Origin: Sipunculus nudus
Taxonomy: Eukaryota > Annelida > Sipuncula > Golfingiida > Sipunculidae
DNA: 64,000 bases
Direction of reading: 5' to 3'
Assembly: GCA_026874595.1 (NCBI GenBank)
Contig: CM049316.1
Location: 21,041,839 to 21,105,838 of the forward strand
The notes below the pieces were generated by a model. It made no database searches. It saw nothing but the letters and a program-made list of their open reading frames with translations, and was not told the origin of the DNA. Each line of letters opens with the position of its first letter. Position 1 is the first letter of the stretch. Both the position numbers and the translations under genes were made by a program. Below, piece after piece: positions 9,425-19,558 of this stretch.

Positions 9425-9600
9425 TATTACATACCAAGCAGTGGTTTAATCACATGTGCATATATGGTCATGAATGTTCTGTTATCGCCACCAAGCAGAA
9501 ACGTATCATAACAACCAATTACGAATGTTTATATGAACATTTCCCACATTCCAAGCAGAGGTTTATTCACATGTGCATATAAGGTCACGATTGTTCAGAT
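9425..9600. repeat. Direct repeat in the 3' region of the two-CARD gene
   Basis: The string ACC(A/T)AGCAGTGGTTTAATC-ACATGTGCATATATGGTCA at about 9433 recurs at about 9551 as CCAAGCAGAGGTTTATTC-ACATGTGCATATAAGGTCA. A third partial CCAAGCAGAAACG is at 9491. The second copy carries the AATAAA (9562-9567) for the CARD gene; another AATAAA (minus) is at 9413-9418. Confidence 0.65.
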
Positions 9601-10445
9601 AACAACGTACGGGTTATTTTTTTCCGGTTACTCTGCAGGAATGTGATGTAATCGGGAAACAAGACCTGCACGCCTGACAAACTGAGACCACGTTCGATTG
9701 TTCCACCTATCTGTCCGTATCCTGCCTCGCGAAAGATAACCGCCAGTTTGTTCCAGTACCACAGCGGAAGTTTTTCAAGGTAAGTCAAAAAAGTCAAGCG
9801 CCTTTTAAACGCTAATCCGGTTAAGAGAAACAGTTTATCCCTTTGAAACTGGTTCATTATATGCAAGTCTACGCACAAACGCGTAACGACACAGGACTCG
9901 TCCATGCACAGGATGTCATCCCGGATAAACAGGGGACGTATATATACAGCCATGAGGACACCAAGGTCTTTCTCGCCGCCTGTGGATGCTCTTGGACATG
10001 TGTACCGTCGGGAATGAAAGAATGCCTCCAGCCGAGACAGTTTTTTACTGTAAGCAGGATCTTGTACCGTTTTATTCATCTTATGATCCGCAGTCGGGGC
10101 CCGCGGCAGGCTCTGTATGGCGTGTCGCATGACCACGTTCCAAAAAAAATAATACACCTGCGATTCACCGGTTTTGCAAAATAGCTTCATGGCCTCGTCC
10201 ATTTTTTCTAAAGGGAACCGCCCTGCCAGATGACTAAGCAGCATGACGCCGCGTACTTTGGCACGTTTTTCTTGCATGATGTTTTCAAACATCGTACGAT
10301 CAAGGAAACCGAGCTGCAACATTATATTCCAAAGGGGGGATGTCACCTTCGTGTGGATTTTCTGAGCCAGTGTGGGTATCTGACGTTCCATGTACCTCAT
10401 TACAGCTTCGTTGTTCGCATACACATCAGACCGGATATGGGCCAT
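9585..10445 (-). CDS. Protein with two CARD-like domains, 286 aa
   Basis: Two helical death-fold domains are visible. Residues about 20-110 include LWNIMLQLGFLD followed by RAKVRGVMLLSHLAGR and MDEAMKLFCKTGE. Residues about 175-265 include MNQFQRDKLFLLTGLAFKRR and LEKLPLWYWNKLAVIFREAG. This hydrophobic pattern (short helix, G-[FI]-L turn, basic helix, leucine-rich helix, 'F...L...G' helix) is that of CARDs. No other domain is present, so an adaptor-mimic or decoy role in CARD signalling is inferred. The ATG at 10445 is preceded directly by a pyrimidine-rich tract and CTGTCACAG, a strong splice acceptor. The AATAAA at 9562 lies just past the stop. Confidence 0.6.
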   Translation of the reverse strand: MAHIRSDVYANNEAVMRYMERQIPTLAQKIHTKVTSPLWNIMLQLGFLDRTMFENIMQEKRAKVRGVMLLSHLAGRFPLEKMDEAMKLFCKTGESQVYYFFWNVVMRHAIQSLPRAPTADHKMNKTVQDPAYSKKLSRLEAFFHSRRYTCPRASTGGEKDLGVLMAVYIRPLFIRDDILCMDESCVVTRLCVDLHIMNQFQRDKLFLLTGLAFKRRLTFLTYLEKLPLWYWNKLAVIFREAGYGQIGGTIERGLSLSGVQVLFPDYITFLQSNRKKITRTLLSEQS

Positions 10446-11017
10446 CTGTGACAGAACAGAGAGAGAGAGATAGAGATAGAGAAATTACAGACAGGGTATC
10501 ATGTAAAAATGACCATCCGACCTTGCACGCCAACATTTCAAACCCTGCGTACAGGCACATCCATACCGCAGTTTCGCCGGCAAAACTCCGATTCTTGCAT
10601 GCGATACATGAAAAAGGAGACGGTAGTGAAAGTTACATCATTTATTCCGAACTAACTGGTACAAGAATATCTACTGCGCTATCATCCAAACTGTTACAAA
10701 CAATGTATATCAAAAACTGTCTTATAAACTATGAAACCGATATATGTAAGGCATACATGGACAAAATATTTACAGTAGGTACACATTAAACAAAATACAT
10801 ATCAAGTGCGATCTATGATAAAAATAGGACAAGTTAACTAAACCATAACATGTACCTGGATTGTACGTACGTGGCATTAAAAAATGGGTATTAAAATGCG
10901 ATCATATAACAAAAGTTCTCTTGGTCAAAGATACCACATATATCCTGTACACCACACAGTGTGTACCGCCCTTCACAGGGGCAAAAAATGTACATTTCTT
11001 GGTTGAAATGATTTTCT
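10446..11017. other. Gene-free stretch: intron/5' region plus 3' UTR of the next gene
   Basis: It holds a GA/TC run (10456-10480) that forms the pyrimidine tract of the CARD gene's acceptor, and the minus-strand AATAAA at 10641-10646 for the gene at 11018. From about 10540 it repeats the 3' UTR found at 11990-12390, including GTGAAAGTTACATCATTTAT. Confidence 0.6.
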
Positions 11018-11887
11018 TTACTTTGTGTTCCTTTTTTTGTTCCTTTTTTTGCCACGCATCTTGCGTTTCTTGATGACGCGACCTGTTTTAACTGTTGTGG
11101 TTTTAGGTTGATCCTGCGCAGTAGAAGTCACGCGGCGTTTTTTCTTCCTCGCTATTTTTTCCGCTTTTTCTTCTGCGATACATATGGCCTCATCATTTAA
11201 CCATTTCAAATAATCCGCGAGCCTGTCCCAGTTCAAGCGGTGGTCCTGCAGAGCTTCATATGGTACCCATTTGGTCGTATTATCCAGTGTGTCAATCATA
11301 TCAATATAAAGGGTCTCCACCCAATCCATGTACCCTGACAGTTTACATAGAGCTGGGTACACCAGATCCTGGCACGGCATGTCTGTCAGTTCGTCGACGG
11401 TTTCATACATCTGCATATACGTATTCCAGTATTCCCTATCGCGCACAAAAACGTCTCTTTCGTTTCGTTCATCCCAGGATTCTTCCTCGAATTGTTTGAT
11501 GTACCCTGGATACCGCGACATGATATCAACCAACAGCCTCGTCTTTAATGAGAAATCTTTCAAAACCTGGCACTCTCCTTCTTCATCGGGTGATTCTAGT
11601 ACACGTTTTTCCGCATCATTGGCCAGTTTTAGGAGCGCCTCAGTGTTTTTCTTTAACGCTTTTCTAGCTGACGTTTCGTGCATCAGTCGGTACTTGTTTC
11701 GGGTTTCTTCATCAGATGAGTCATCCGACGAGTCATCCCATGAGTCATCCGATATGTCGGAATCTGGGGTGTTGGCTTTTACTTGGTAGTTGAGTGAACA
11801 GTCTTGCTGGTCTGGGTCGTCCGTTTGATGGCGCGGGGCGTCCACCATGTCAGTCATTGTTTGGTCGCACACTTCTGTCGTTTCCAT
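11018..11887 (-). CDS. Helical protein with Asp/Ser-rich N-terminus and basic tail, family member 1
   Basis: I do not recognise this family; it is repeated in tandem here. The N-terminus (METTEVCDQTMTDM) is followed by a Ser/Asp repeat (DDSWDDSSDDSSDEE), a long helical region (about residues 60-230) and a Lys/Arg-rich tail (RKKKRRVTST; KKRKMRGKKRNKKR) that should act as a nuclear-localisation or nucleic-acid-binding segment. Acceptor-like GTGTATATTGCAG ends 16 bases before the ATG, so a 5' UTR intron is likely. Its closest relative is the next gene at 12399. The AATAAA is at 10641. Confidence 0.7.
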   Translation of the reverse strand: METTEVCDQTMTDMVDAPRHQTDDPDQQDCSLNYQVKANTPDSDISDDSWDDSSDDSSDEETRNKYRLMHETSARKALKKNTEALLKLANDAEKRVLESPDEEGECQVLKDFSLKTRLLVDIMSRYPGYIKQFEEESWDERNERDVFVRDREYWNTYMQMYETVDELTDMPCQDLVYPALCKLSGYMDWVETLYIDMIDTLDNTTKWVPYEALQDHRLNWDRLADYLKWLNDEAICIAEEKAEKIARKKKRRVTSTAQDQPKTTTVKTGRVIKKRKMRGKKRNKKRNTK

Positions 11888-12078
11888 TTTCGTAACGGGC
11901 GTGCTGCAATATACACAAACGCATTAAGGGCAGGGTATCAGGAAACTGACAATCCAAGCTAGCAAGCCAACATTCAAACTTTCTGCACAGAGAAACATTC
12001 ATACCACACTTTCGCCGGCAAAACTCCGATTCCTACATGCGATACATGAAAACGGAGACGGTAGTGAAAGTTACATCA

Positions 12079-12084
12079 TTTATT
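12079..12084 (-). terminator. AATAAA signal of the helical-family gene at 12399
   Basis: TTTATT in the conserved context GTGAAAGTTACATCATTTAT that also occurs at 10641, 13402 and (diverged) 15574. 11888-12398 is otherwise duplicated UTR sequence with no gene. Confidence 0.5.
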
Positions 12085-12398
12085 CCGAACTAAACTGTTA
12101 CAAACAACATATATCAAAAACTGTCTCATAAACTATGAAACCGATATATGTAAGGCATACACGGACAAAATATTTACAGTAGGTACACATTAAACAAAAT
12201 ACATATTACGTGCGATCTATGATAAATATAACACACATAATCTCAGTTAACAAAAACCATAACATGTACCTTGATTACACGTACGTGGCATAAAAAAATG
12301 GATATTAAAATGCGATTATATAACAAAAGTTCTCTTGGTCAAAGATGCCACATATATATCCTGTACACCACACAGCGTGTACCGCCGTTCACAAGGGT

Positions 12399-13211
12399 CT
12401 AGTTGACGCGACCTGTTTTAACTGTTTTGGTTTCAGGTTGATCCTTCACGGTAGAAGTCACGCGGCGTTTTTTCGCTATTTTTTCTGCTTTTTCTTTTGC
12501 GATACATATGGCCTCATTATTTAACCATTTCAAATAACACGCGAGCCTGTCCCAGATTATGCTGTGGTCATGCACCACATAATATGGTATCCTTTTGGTC
12601 GTACGTTCCAGTGTGTCAATCATATAATTATAAAGGGTCTCCACCCAATACATGTACCCAGACAGTTTCAGCAGAGCTGGGTACACCAGATCCTGGCACG
12701 GCATGTTTGTCAGTTCGTCGACGGTTTCAGACATCTGCTTAAACGTACCCCAGTATTCTCTATCGTTCACGGAGACTTCACTTTCGTTTCGTCCATGACA
12801 GGATTCTTCCTCGAATTGTTTGATGTACCCTGGGTACCGCGACATGATATCAACCAACAGCCTCATCTTTGATGAGAAATCCATCAAAACCTGGCACTCT
12901 CCTTCTTCATCGGGTGATTCTTGTACACGTTTGTCCGCACCATTGGCCAGTTGTAGTAGCGCCTCAGTGTTGTCCTTTAACGCTCTTCTGGCTGACGTTT
13001 CGATAATCTGTCCCCACAGATTTCGGGTTTCTTCATCCGACGAGTCATCCGATGAGTCATCCGACGAGTCATCCGATATGTCGGAATCTGGGGTGTTGGC
13101 TTTTCCTTGGTAGTTGAGTGAACAGTCTTGGTTGTCAGGGTCGTCCGTTTGATGGCTCGGGGCGTCCACCATGTCAGTCATTGTTTGGTCGCACACTTCT
13201 GTCGTTTCCAT
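12399..13211 (-). CDS. Helical protein with Asp/Ser-rich N-terminus, family member 2
   Basis: A close paralogue of the gene at 11018: same start (METTEVCDQTMTDM), same DDSSDDSSDDSSDEE tract and the same helical core. The C-terminus stops at KTGRVN, so the last basic block of member 1 (about 18 residues) is missing while the first (KKRRVTSTV) remains. The ATG at 13211 matches member 1; upstream codons stay open to 13370 but cross the conserved acceptor TATATTGCAG, so they are probably intron or UTR. Both gene and UTR were duplicated as a unit of about 1.35 kb. Confidence 0.68.
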   Translation of the reverse strand: METTEVCDQTMTDMVDAPSHQTDDPDNQDCSLNYQGKANTPDSDISDDSSDDSSDDSSDEETRNLWGQIIETSARRALKDNTEALLQLANGADKRVQESPDEEGECQVLMDFSSKMRLLVDIMSRYPGYIKQFEEESCHGRNESEVSVNDREYWGTFKQMSETVDELTNMPCQDLVYPALLKLSGYMYWVETLYNYMIDTLERTTKRIPYYVVHDHSIIWDRLACYLKWLNNEAICIAKEKAEKIAKKRRVTSTVKDQPETKTVKTGRVN

Positions 13212-13831
13212 TTGTAACGGGCGTGCTGCAATATACACAAAACGCATTAAGGGCAGGTTATCAGGAAAATGACAATCCAAGCTAGCACGCCAACATTCAA
13301 ACTCTCTGTACAGTGAAACATCCATACCCCTGTTTCGCTGGCAAATCTCCGATGCTTGCCTGCGATGCATTAAAACGGAGACGGAAATGAAAGTTACATC
13401 ATTTATTCCGACTAAATGTTACAAAGAATGTTTATGCCGATGGTTATAAAAAACAGTCTCATCATCACCTAACAAAACATACACCAGAAATCAAATACAT
13501 CACAAAATTATATGTTACATTTTTTTGGTGGTTATATGAATATCAAACAACCTAACGCTTACATTATACATCAAACCTACTTCTATGAGGCACATATTGT
13601 TGAAATATTTACATCAGGTACACACATGTAACTGTACGAAATATGTTGAAAATACAACAAAATATATGTAAGCAAAATATTATATGTAAACAAAACTGTA
13701 GCAGACTCTTGGATTACAGGTACGTAGCAGTAAATATGGACAAAAAAAGAAAGAATTACATTACAAAAACAGTTCTGTACAAAGGTATTTATGCATCGGG
13801 CAGTCTTGGTGTGAAAAAGTTGGCTACATAT
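13212..13831. other. Gene-free AT-rich spacer
   Basis: It contains the conserved upstream block of member 2 (to about 13380), an AATAAA signal on the minus strand at 13402-13407 and AT-rich sequence. I see no supported gene. Confidence 0.5.
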
Positions 13832-14395
13832 TCACATCAGACCACACACTGAGTTCTGTCGTTTACGATCACGCATACTTTGTTTCCTTGCACGAGCAGC
13901 AGCATCTCGACCTCGACGTTTCTGTATCTCACACCATAAACCATCCTTACATTTACGCAGCATGTTGCACTTATACAATATTTTCTGCAGATCTCTTTGA
14001 GTATTCCGATTGTGTTGCAGCTCCTTTATTAAACAATTGTATTTCTGCTGTACACGGGTAAAGTACCGATGCAATAACAGCAATGCAGCGACCACGAAGC
14101 CATCGCAACGTGCGTCTTGCTTGTACAGTCTTCCAGAAATATAATTAAACAACGTGTGATATGTGGCCTTAAACCAGCATCTATCGCTGAGGTACAAATC
14201 AGGGAGGCCGTGAAGTCCTGTCGTGTCGAAGATACGCACGTACACCTCTAACATTAATGCAACCCGGCGGCAATCAAACATGTACATCTTATGTATAGCT
14301 GATGTAGACCTTTTGGCACGTCTTTCGTAGATATCCGCCAGCCGTCTCAACTGTCGGCAGACCCGTCTATCAAATATATCCTGTATGTCCGTCAT
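13832..14395 (-). CDS. Divergent helical-family protein with basic tail, 187 aa
   Basis: A mostly helical, Arg/Lys/Tyr-rich protein ending in a basic tail (KRRGRDAAARARKQ; RDRKRQ). The central part, DRCWFKATYHTLFNYI and VVAALLLLHRYFTRV, aligns in pattern with DREYWNTYMQMYETVDEL and LCKLSGYMDWVETLY of the 11018 gene, so I read it as a distant member that lacks the acidic N-terminus. The start is the ATG at 14395: an acceptor (ATCTGTTTGCAG) ends 14 bases before it. The relationship is by eye and should be tested with a profile search. Confidence 0.55.
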   Translation of the reverse strand: MTDIQDIFDRRVCRQLRRLADIYERRAKRSTSAIHKMYMFDCRRVALMLEVYVRIFDTTGLHGLPDLYLSDRCWFKATYHTLFNYISGRLYKQDARCDGFVVAALLLLHRYFTRVQQKYNCLIKELQHNRNTQRDLQKILYKCNMLRKCKDGLWCEIQKRRGRDAAARARKQSMRDRKRQNSVCGLM

Positions 14396-14535
14396 CGTGC
14401 CAACACAAGCTGCAAACAGATACGATACCATTTACTGATAATGTCAATGTATACAACAAAATCACGAGAGCAAAGGAAATATTTGTACATGTCTTTGTTG
14501 AAATATGTCTTTGTTGATGAAAGTTTTTCTTTTGT

Positions 14536-15405
14536 TTACTTTTTGTTATTTTTTCGGCCACGCCTCTTGCGTTTCTTGTTGACGCGACCTGTTTGAACTG
14601 TTTTGGTTTTGGATTGATCCTGCACGGTAGACGTCACGCGGCGTTTTTTCTTTCTCGATTGTTTAACCATTGCCTCTTGTACCTCATCTGATACCTCATG
14701 ATCTAACCATGACTGACATCGCTCGAGTTTTTCCCAGTTCCAACTGTGGTACTCCCGCACAAAACACGGTGCCACTAGTACCACAGGAAGTTCCCCTTCG
14801 GGTATGCAGTCACGCAGCCTGTCCTGCATGTCTGTGTAAAGGATCAGGATCGCCTCTATGTAAAAAGATAATGTACCGAATGCATCATACACCAGATCAT
14901 GACACGGCGTTTTTCTCATTGCGTCGATGATAGCTTTCATTCTCTTGTACGTCAGTTTGTATGCACCGTCTTTCACGACGCGTTTCCCATCTGTTGGTCC
15001 AACCATGGCATCTGCCTCAAACTTTTATATATGTCCAGGGAACTTTGATATTACATCAATAAGATTTTTGGTCTTATCAGCAAAATCCTTTAAACCCCTA
15101 CACTCTTCCCTACACTCTTCATCATCATCAGGCGATTCTATGATTCGCTTTTCGGCAATGTCTACCAGATCCTTGAGTTCTTGTATGCGGTCCTCCATTT
15201 CTTTTTTGACCCACATTTCGTGCTTCTGCCGGAAACTCATTGGAGGGTCCTGATTGGCTGGGTCGTCCCCTGGAGGGTCAATCTTCTGTTCCTCTTGTGT
15301 TTGGCCGATAATTAGACTGTCCTGGTTGGCCTGCCCATTCATTGGAGGGTCCGGGGCGCTAATCTTTTGGGGGCTCATCTCTCCGCTAACTTCTGTCGTT
15401 TCCAT
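14536..15405 (-). pseudogene. Helical-family member 3, interrupted by one in-frame stop
   Basis: It starts METTEVSGEMSP and keeps the helical core and basic tail (RKKKRRVTST; NKKRKRRGRK), but a single TAA at 15025-15027 breaks the frame just after the FPGHI position that matches YPGYI in member 1. The reading frame is the same on both sides, so this is a nonsense change and not a frameshift. No splice signals surround the stop, unlike the stop inside the intron at 5308-5379. It is either a young pseudogene, a truncated product of about 126 residues, or readthrough. The N-terminal third has a repeat (DPPMNGQANQD, DPPGDDPANQD) replacing the Ser/Asp tract. Confidence 0.65.
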
Positions 15406-15792
15406 TATCGTATCGGGTGTGCTGTAATAATCCATAAACGCCATTAAGGGAAGGGTAGCAGGAAAAATACCATCCAACTTAGCATGCCAACATTCAAACT
15501 CTCAGCTCAGTGAAACAACCATATCACGTGATTCATGAAAAAAACTAAAAGACATTAATACAACTTACAATCATTTATTCTGATGAGATAATACAAAACT
15601 TGAATAATACAAGATACGACAATCACGTATTCTAATTGAGGGAATACGGGGATATTAAGATCGATATACTGATCACACTATCTACTGTCACTTACAAAAA
15701 CCAAACATCTGCAATGGGTAAATATATTGGCATATTTACATGTTTATCCACAAGTCCGTTCAGCCATAAGTCCTTTTGTAAACATAACACTG

Positions 15793-16383
15793 TTACTTTC
15801 TTCCATTTTCGTCCGCTGCAGCCTTCTTCTCTAACCATAAAGCCCAACCTAATATTAACACCCCCTGTGCGAACTCCTCCCAATGGTGATGGTGCCACAT
15901 CATTTCAGATGGTATCGACTTACAGTGAACCATGCTCCTACGTATGTAAAGGGTCCTGACCCATAACATGTACGCCGACAATTGACATAAGGCCAGCCAC
16001 AATATATCACTGCATGACCTGCGACGCATTACGCCGACGATGGAATACATCTTCTTGAACGTCTTTACGTATCCGCGATCTATTACGAAGCCGTTATGTT
16101 CTTGTTGTCCATCCCTTGCCTCAAAGTTTTGAATGTACCCAGGGATCTGAGATATTACGGCAATCAGATCCTTGATGTATGTAGCGAACTCTTTTAAAGC
16201 CATACCCTCATCTTCATCATCGGATGATCGCTGTTCTGTATCCTTGACCAGTTTCGATGATCGCTCTTCCGCCTCCTTGGCCAGTTTCGCCATGTCGTCT
16301 AACATTTGTTTGCCCACTATTTCATGTTTCTCTGGGTCGTATTCATCTGGGGAGTCATTCACGTTCATTCTTAATGAGTTCAT
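15793..16383 (-). CDS. Helical-family member 4, shortened at both ends, 196 aa
   Basis: It shares the helical core with the 11018 gene (ISQIPGYIQNFE; DRGYVKTFKKMYSIV; LCQLSAYMLWVRTLY). The codon matching the family start ATG is ATA here, so the first usable ATG in the exon is at 16383 (MNSLRMNVND). The basic tail is reduced to EKKAAADENGRK. The AATAAA in the family's UTR context is at 15574-15579. Loss of the usual start and tail suggests decay or a changed role. Confidence 0.55.
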   Translation of the reverse strand: MNSLRMNVNDSPDEYDPEKHEIVGKQMLDDMAKLAKEAEERSSKLVKDTEQRSSDDEDEGMALKEFATYIKDLIAVISQIPGYIQNFEARDGQQEHNGFVIDRGYVKTFKKMYSIVGVMRRRSCSDILWLALCQLSAYMLWVRTLYIRRSMVHCKSIPSEMMWHHHHWEEFAQGVLILGWALWLEKKAAADENGRK

Positions 16384-16726
16384 CTTTTCGCAAATGTCTG
16401 TAGTTTCTATGAATGTATCGCGCGTGCTGCAATAATTATAACGCGACCTGAGTAATGATGACACATATAACCCCTATGTAACAAATACAAAACCAATGTC
16501 ACTGTCTATTACGTCGAGTCACAGTATTCATTGGTTCACGTCGTGCCGGCCATGATTATTGGATACATGTAACAAAGTCCGGATATGTCTGCCACAAATC
16601 AGCCAGCAAGCACTGTGTCATCTGGTTCATTTCTTGGCATTGCAGTTTATGCTCATCAACGACACATACTAATGTTTGCATGTTTTCTATAACGAGTACG
16701 TATCTCCGGTGTACAGCGCACAACCG

Positions 16727-17029
16727 CTAATACACCGCCCAAAGTGCTTTCACAACAAGCTCAGAACATGACAACGATAGCACGTTATTTGCGATACACG
16801 ACAGGTCCGCAAGTATTTGATCCATATCCATATTTTCACACGGATACGTTTGGTATGATATGACACACCCCAACAATTGATCAAAGCACTGTTGGAACAT
16901 AGAAATACATTCTACATATTGCTTTAACGTCGTGTCATTGTCGCTGTTTGGAGTAATACGTAGACACGTTTCTGCAGTTAATTTCAACTTTCCAAGTACA
17001 TCTTCCACAAGAATATCGTTGTGTTCCAT
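16727..17029 (-). CDS. Short distant helical-family member, 100 aa
   Basis: The product MEHNDILVEDVLGKLKLTAE... is helical and, by spacing of hydrophobic residues, resembles the middle of the helical family, without acidic start or basic tail. The ATG lies 8 bases after an acceptor (GTATGTAATTGTAG). The similarity is weak; it may be a fragment. 16384-16726 holds no other gene. Confidence 0.4.
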   Translation of the reverse strand: MEHNDILVEDVLGKLKLTAETCLRITPNSDNDTTLKQYVECISMFQQCFDQLLGCVISYQTYPCENMDMDQILADLSCIANNVLSLSCSELVVKALWAVY

Positions 17030-17418
17030 TGTCAGAACTACAATTACATACAAACGACATCTTCACGACCGTCCTGCACAATTGTCCATGTGTTATGTCT
17101 ATATCGTGTTGATGACCGATATTTACATTCAGTTGTAGGATGTTGAATCTCTTGTTTTACTTGATGCAGGTACGTGTAGTAACACGTCAATATTCCGCCG
17201 CCGTGTAAATTATACTGTGCATGATTACGTAGTAACAGGATGTCGTTCGATTACCGTCACCATATACATATGACTGAGTATTATTATAGTACTATTAATA
17301 TTTGTTTGTCAACATTATTTACAAACTGTCAGAAATGCGGTCTGTACAATAAGATTTCATAAACAATATTGTACTCACATTTAGCTGTGATATCCGGAAC
17401 GATTTGTGTCTCTCTTCT

Positions 17419-18212
17419 TTATATGTCTTCGCTTTGCTCTGCAATAAAACAACAACACCGTAAGAACACACAGTCACCATTGATAATCTACAACAGGAAA
17501 CGACAACCACATATGATGAATGCCAGTATCCCTATCACAAACCATATTCAAATCATTACATTTATCAACTGCCCCCTGAAATATAAATGACAAGGTACTC
17601 TTCCAATGCTAGTCAGCACAAACAAAACGATAACAATAAAAAAAATATATAAAGCAACAACTTAACAGCAACTGCAACTCAACAGGCATCAAGGCGTGTG
17701 CCTCACTGACCTGCCAGCATCGATTGGAAATATGCGCCGACAAACGTGTTAACCAGGAAATGAAACAGCATTATGTGGGTTTCTCTGTCCGGCCGGTTCC
17801 GGTTAAGAATGTTCCTGATGAACACCAAGATGTGATCTCCTGTCTGCCTGGGGTTGCTGTTCGGGGTAGGGTCGAACACGTGTGACGTGTAAGGGAATAA
17901 TGACATGAATAATGTCACAGTTGTCGTCAGTAGCTGGCGCATCTGGTCCGACATCTGAACATTCCCTTGAATCATACGTTCCAGGTACGTTTCTGGCCTG
18001 TACGGCACCAGAGGAAGGTTTCGGCGAAAGTTCACCGGTAAACCGTCAACATGCTGTTGCGCATTATACTGCGCACCCACGGGCAACAAAGGCGACCACT
18101 GGCCTTGTAAGGTACCCGGAACATGGTTGCCTTGGGGTCGGGATGGTGCGCTGTTCGGGGGCTGTGCCACTACAACCAAAGGCAACACTGGTTTTACAAA
18201 AACCGTTGTCAT
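17419..18212 (-). CDS. Proline-rich orphan with helical C-terminus, spliced
   Basis: I do not recognise it. Residues 1-60 are Pro/Gln-rich; residues 75-165 are helical with hydrophobic stretches (LLTTTVTLFMSLFPYT; HIMLFHFLVNTFVGAYF), possibly a core or membrane-associated helix pair. Exon 18212-17711 ends at a strong donor (GGCAG/GTCAGTGAG). The next acceptor (GTTTTATTGCAG) ends at 17439, and the joined frame closes after seven more codons at 17419. Without splicing the protein ends two codons later (GQ), so both forms differ only in the tail. A 5' UTR donor (GTGAGTAC, about 18318) also points to splicing. Its promoter is at 18510-18562. Confidence 0.55.
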
Positions 18213-18439
18213 ATATCACATATGACATTGCCGAACAGTTGGATCAGAATGTACATCAATAAGAGATGAACACCTTTTACAGTAAACTAAATGTGTTGAA
18301 CGATAAAATAAATGTACTCACTTTTGATTTCTTGCTCGCTTTCTGTTGTAAGTATACTCTTTATTCTTCACTCGCTTCTTCTGTCTATCCTTCACGCCTG
18401 TAAATTGCTTCAGTGAAGTCCTATACTGCTTCTATACTA

Positions 18440-19160
18440 GTATCCGTGTGCTACGGTATAAGTCCCTTGCTGCTGTTCACTTGCAGTGGTATGTCTCTAA
18501 GCGAGAGTGATTGCACTGTTGCGAGTAGGGTCCTTATATACACAATTTAGCTTGTGACGTCACACATACAAAGAGCCAGAGTGACATCCGGTGAAACCCT
18601 AAATGGTTCCGGAATGTGCACAGACCTACGTATTATTGTGTTTTTTGATATTATATAAATATATGAATATATATATCGGCATGTCTGGTCGGTAAGTGGT
18701 TCACGTGACAAAGAGGTAACGTGTATGTCTACTTCGGATGTACAACACGTGGTATCATAAGAAGCATGCTTTCAGAGCTTCAGTATGCCAGGCAGAACAG
18801 ACACAATGACCAATGCTCATATGTCTTTGATTCCCGTTTGAATGAAGGTTTATAAGTGTACATGTCTTCAGACACATCATGACATGTGGTCGTCTACCCA
18901 TCAAAAATATGAACGGACATGTTTCGCAGACGGATGCCGGTACCAAGCTCATAATAAAACCCACTTCTATCAGTCGAGGGATGCAGCCGGCGTGTGTGTG
19001 GATTTCTTAATGGGCTCACAGCCACACATAACAGTCAAGGATGAATAACAAATTTTATAATGGACACATATCCTGAGCTGCGACGTACATCAGATGCAAC
19101 ATGAGTGCAGCACACGTCTTGGTAGCAAACACCCCCCCCCCCCCTCTTTTTTTTCGCTGT
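18440..19160. repeat. Diverged duplicate of 780-1510
   Basis: It carries the promoter above and then, with the same order of landmarks as 780-1510, TTCCGGAATGT, a TATA-rich tract, CATCAGATGCAAC and the C-run/T-run at 19129-19150. No gene is supported between 18563 and 19558. Confidence 0.55.
18510..18562 (-). promoter_or_regulatory. Minus-strand core promoter: CRE, TATA, shared downstream motif
   Basis: On the minus strand TGACGTCA (18555-18562) precedes TATATAAG (18533-18540) and GCAACAGTGCAAT (18510-18522). The layout copies that at 858-910. It lies about 300 bases upstream of the ATG at 18212, the gap being a 5' UTR with a probable intron. Confidence 0.7.
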
Positions 19161-19558
19161 TTGTCAAGCTTTCTCATAAATCTCGATCATTAGTAACACG
19201 TACATGTCTTTGGTGTCTAAGTGCATTTGATATAGCCCAACGTCAATGAACGAACGTGTTTGGCAGGTTAAAGCACACAGAAGGCCTAACTGTCGCACGT
19301 CTAATACTGAGATTTCCAATTCAATATATTTGTCAATATGCGTCGCGTGTTATCTCCGCTCACGTGTTTCTCTGCGTGTTCTGGCAGCGTCAGCTGACCT
19401 CATACGTTCTCATAATATACACCTTCACCTGTAATAAAAGAAACACTCGGTCATACGTTATCTTTACTCATATAACACTCTGTAAAGTTTTATCAATAAT
19501 ATACTTCATAACAAAATGTGCACACGTATGATCACGGCTTGCTAAAGTCATACCCTTC

